Position numbers and translations under genes: made by a program. Positions 30,500 to 32,082 of a stretch of 32,082 bases of DNA are shown in pieces. The first letter of the stretch is position 1, and each line of letters opens with the position of its first letter. The notes under the pieces are model-generated. The model was given only the letters and a program-made list of their open reading frames with translations. It was not told where the DNA came from and did not search any database. Location of the stretch: the NCBI GenBank assembly GCA_022562055.1, contig JADFQA010000036.1, forward strand, positions 1-32,082, in the 5' to 3' direction. The stretch is from Acidobacteriota bacterium (lineage in GTDB: Bacteria; Actinomycetota; Acidimicrobiia; Spongiisociales; UBA5794).

Positions 30500-31919
30500 A
30501 CCGGTTCAAGCGGTCGACGCCAATAACCGGGTCATTGCTGTTAATAACGAGGCGGCTGATGAGGGTGTCACGGTCGGGATGCGCCGCCGTGAGGCCGAGG
30601 CGGTGTGTCCCCTCATCGAAACGATTGTCGCTGACCGCGGTCATGATGCAGCTCGGTTCGAACCAGTGGTGAAAGCGATTGAATCAGTCATACCGCGTGT
30701 CGAGATCGTTCACCCGGGTCTTGTACTCGTTCCTATCACCGGAGCAGTGCGATATTTCGGAGGGGAAGAGGCTGTTGTTGAGATGGTGAACAAGGAGCTC
30801 ACCCTGGTAGCCCTCCCCGGTCACCGGCTCGGTCTTGCCGCAGGGCCATTTGCTGCCCAGCGCGCCGCGGAGATGACCACGGCGGAAGAGCCGTACCTCC
30901 TCGTTGCCGACGACGCTGCCTTTCTCCGTGAGATGGATGTCTCGGCTGTAGGTAGCGAAGAGCTGGTTGCAACGTTTCGATGGCTTGGAATTGGGACTCT
31001 TGGCGAACTCGCCGAACTCCCACGCGCCGTTGTTGCTTCGCGTTTTGGCACCATCGGTTTACAAGCACATCGTTATGCCCATGGCGAGGACCGCACCCTC
31101 TTAGGCCGAGACATTCCGCCAGAACTCACCGTTGAGGAGCGCTGTTCGCCACCGCTCATCAACCTTGAACAGGTCGCGTTCCTTGCGCGGGCACTGGCGA
31201 ATCGTCTGATGAGCAATCCAGCCATGGAAGGTGTCACGCCGTTTTGTGTGGTTGTTGAGGCCGAAGCCGCTGACGGTGTAATACGGACGAGGACATGGCG
31301 AAGCCGGGACCCGCTTGATGAGGCGACTCTTGCAGACCGCATCCGTTGGCAGCTTCAGGCATGGTTGGAAGGGGAACGTCGCAGCGGGGGAGAAGGGATT
31401 GATGGCGGGTTGGTACGACTCTCGATCACACCGGTAGATCTCTCGGGTGACGGTCGCCAGCTAGCCCTCCACGAGGACGCCGAATCGGCCGCCGCGGCGC
31501 AACGGGCATTGATGCAGACCCAGGCAATCGTTGGTGACGACCAGGTGTTGCAGGCCGTACCTCAGGGAGGCCGAGATCCGGTAGAGCGAGTCGTCTGGTA
31601 CCGCTGGGGTGATGAACCACCAGAGGGGGAGCGCGACGTTGATGCACCGTGGCCTGGCGCAATCCCTTCACCGACACCGAGCCTTGTTCCCCCCGAACCG
31701 TATCCGCTCGAAGTTGAGTGGGATGTTGGCCAACCGGTACGGGTACGTCTCGGGACACGATGGGTCGAAGTCGTGTCATGGGCGGGTCCATGGCGCAAAA
31801 TGGGTCGATGGTGGTTGCGCGAGGAACCCTGTGACCGGTATCAGATAGTGACGTCTGCGGGAGCCTTCTTGTGTGAGGTCCGTGATGGCATGACATGGAT
31901 GACCGGGGTGTATGACTAA
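30432..31919 (+). CDS. imuB: ImuB, Y-family polymerase-like mutasome hub protein
   Basis: The 495-residue protein begins LCVWFPDWPLRQ, typical of ImuB, and contains the palm-like LVLVPITGAVRYFGGEEAVV near 97-116 and a thumb/HhH-like WLGIGTLGELAELP near 184-197. The acidic catalytic pairs of active Y-family polymerases (the N-terminal D-x-D and the later S-x-D-E) are absent, as in other ImuB proteins, which act as scaffolds linking the clamp, ImuA' and DnaE2. The C-terminal part is Pro/Trp-rich. It overlaps imuA by 68 bases, so expression is coupled and SOS-induced. dnaE2, expected next, is not seen. Confidence 0.9.
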   Translation: MERTLCVWFPDWPLRQPGTPADKPVQAVDANNRVIAVNNEAADEGVTVGMRRREAEAVCPLIETIVADRGHDAARFEPVVKAIESVIPRVEIVHPGLVLVPITGAVRYFGGEEAVVEMVNKELTLVALPGHRLGLAAGPFAAQRAAEMTTAEEPYLLVADDAAFLREMDVSAVGSEELVATFRWLGIGTLGELAELPRAVVASRFGTIGLQAHRYAHGEDRTLLGRDIPPELTVEERCSPPLINLEQVAFLARALANRLMSNPAMEGVTPFCVVVEAEAADGVIRTRTWRSRDPLDEATLADRIRWQLQAWLEGERRSGGEGIDGGLVRLSITPVDLSGDGRQLALHEDAESAAAAQRALMQTQAIVGDDQVLQAVPQGGRDPVERVVWYRWGDEPPEGERDVDAPWPGAIPSPTPSLVPPEPYPLEVEWDVGQPVRVRLGTRWVEVVSWAGPWRKMGRWWLREEPCDRYQIVTSAGAFLCEVRDGMTWMTGVYD

Positions 31920-31935
31920 GAGCGCGCGCAAATAG
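31912..31935 (+). pseudogene. Possible stub of the next cassette gene (dnaE2?) cut by an insertion
   Basis: An ATG overlaps the imuB stop by 8 bases (ATGACTAA), the same coupling geometry as rimP-nusA (ATGAATAA). It reads only MTKSARK before a TAG. Seven codons are no evidence of homology; the interest is only that the expected dnaE2 start would lie here. Confidence 0.2.
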
Positions 31936-31941
31936 GTGAAA

Positions 31942-32006
31942 TCCACCAGTCGTCGTTGGTTCCCGGGGATGATCCCGGGTGTAACACACAACGACGATCT
32001 GGTGGA
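31942..32006. repeat. Long inverted repeat ahead of the transposase-like frame
   Basis: Arms 31942-31958 and 31989-32006 pair over 17 bases with one bulge; an inner palindrome pairs CCCGGG 31962-31967 with 31974-31979. The right arm runs into the GGAGG (32004-32008) of the downstream frame, so in read-through mRNA the ribosome site would be partly hidden. It may be part of an insertion-element end or a transposase-control hairpin. Confidence 0.75.
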
Positions 32007-32016
32007 GGTACTCATC

Positions 32017-32082
32017 ATGCTCGCTTTGAGTCCGAAAGTGGTGGATGTCATCTGGGCGGCGGTCGCCCCGCTCATCCCGAAA
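32017..32082 (+). CDS. Start of a probable transposase (IS5/IS4-like), cut by the window end
   Basis: Only 22 residues are visible: MLALSPKVVDVIWAAVAPLI followed by PK. The pattern (V)VD-x-(I)W-x-x(V/I)-x-PL-(I/L)P resembles the N-terminal segment of IS5-type transposases. GGAGG lies 8 bases upstream. The inverted repeat just before and the position directly after imuB support a mobile element, but family assignment from 22 residues is weak. Confidence 0.5.
   Translation, partial: MLALSPKVVDVIWAAVAPLIPK

Overview
The window reads as a chromosomal segment of an actinobacterium, most likely of the class Acidimicrobiia. The block whiG-rpsB-tsf-pyrH-frr-cdsA followed by dxr-rseP-ispG-proS-rimP-nusA-infB is the classical actinobacterial order. 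The SOS box is of the Gram-positive/actinobacterial LexA type. The first gene carries cysteine-containing SLH-like repeats of a kind I associate with secreted Acidimicrobiia proteins. The class assignment is inference from gene order and protein style; no rRNA is present.

Layout. Positions 1-1204 are the 3' end of a secreted beta-helix/SLH protein. It converges, through a strong hairpin, on a two-span membrane protein (2180-1434, minus strand) with a consensus Rex operator in front of it. From 2491 to 22179 almost everything is on the plus strand and tightly packed, often with 4-base start/stop overlaps: xerC, whiG, rpsB, tsf, pyrH, frr, cdsA, dxr, rseP, ispG, proS, rimP, nusA, infB, ylxP-like, rbfA, nrnA-like, truB and ribF. 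This block covers chromosome dimer resolution, a sigma factor, ribosome and translation-factor synthesis, ribosome maturation, phospholipid and isoprenoid precursor synthesis, and flavin cofactors. ylxR, often found between nusA and infB, is absent.

From 22273 the content is more mixed: a secreted alpha/beta-hydrolase, a minus-strand rhodanese, a RidA-family protein lacking the usual catalytic arginine, then rpsO and pnp, the latter with an Arg/Gly/Asp-rich tail. Positions 27447-28993 hold an ArsR/SRPBCC divergent locus with two palindromic operators and a relic of a DUF899 gene. A minus-strand lipoprotein gene follows.

The last 2.4 kb is a DNA-damage mutagenesis cassette. A LexA box exactly fills the spacer between the -35 and -10 hexamers in front of imuA and imuB. 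The expected third member, dnaE2, is not visible. About 100 bases after imuB a transposase-like reading frame starts, preceded by a long inverted repeat, so an insertion element may have disrupted or displaced dnaE2.

I found no CRISPR array, tRNA or rRNA. No wholly novel system is evident. The most interesting points are the very long acidic extension of CdsA, the possible IS disruption of the mutasome, the Rex-controlled unknown membrane protein, and several apparently leaderless genes.
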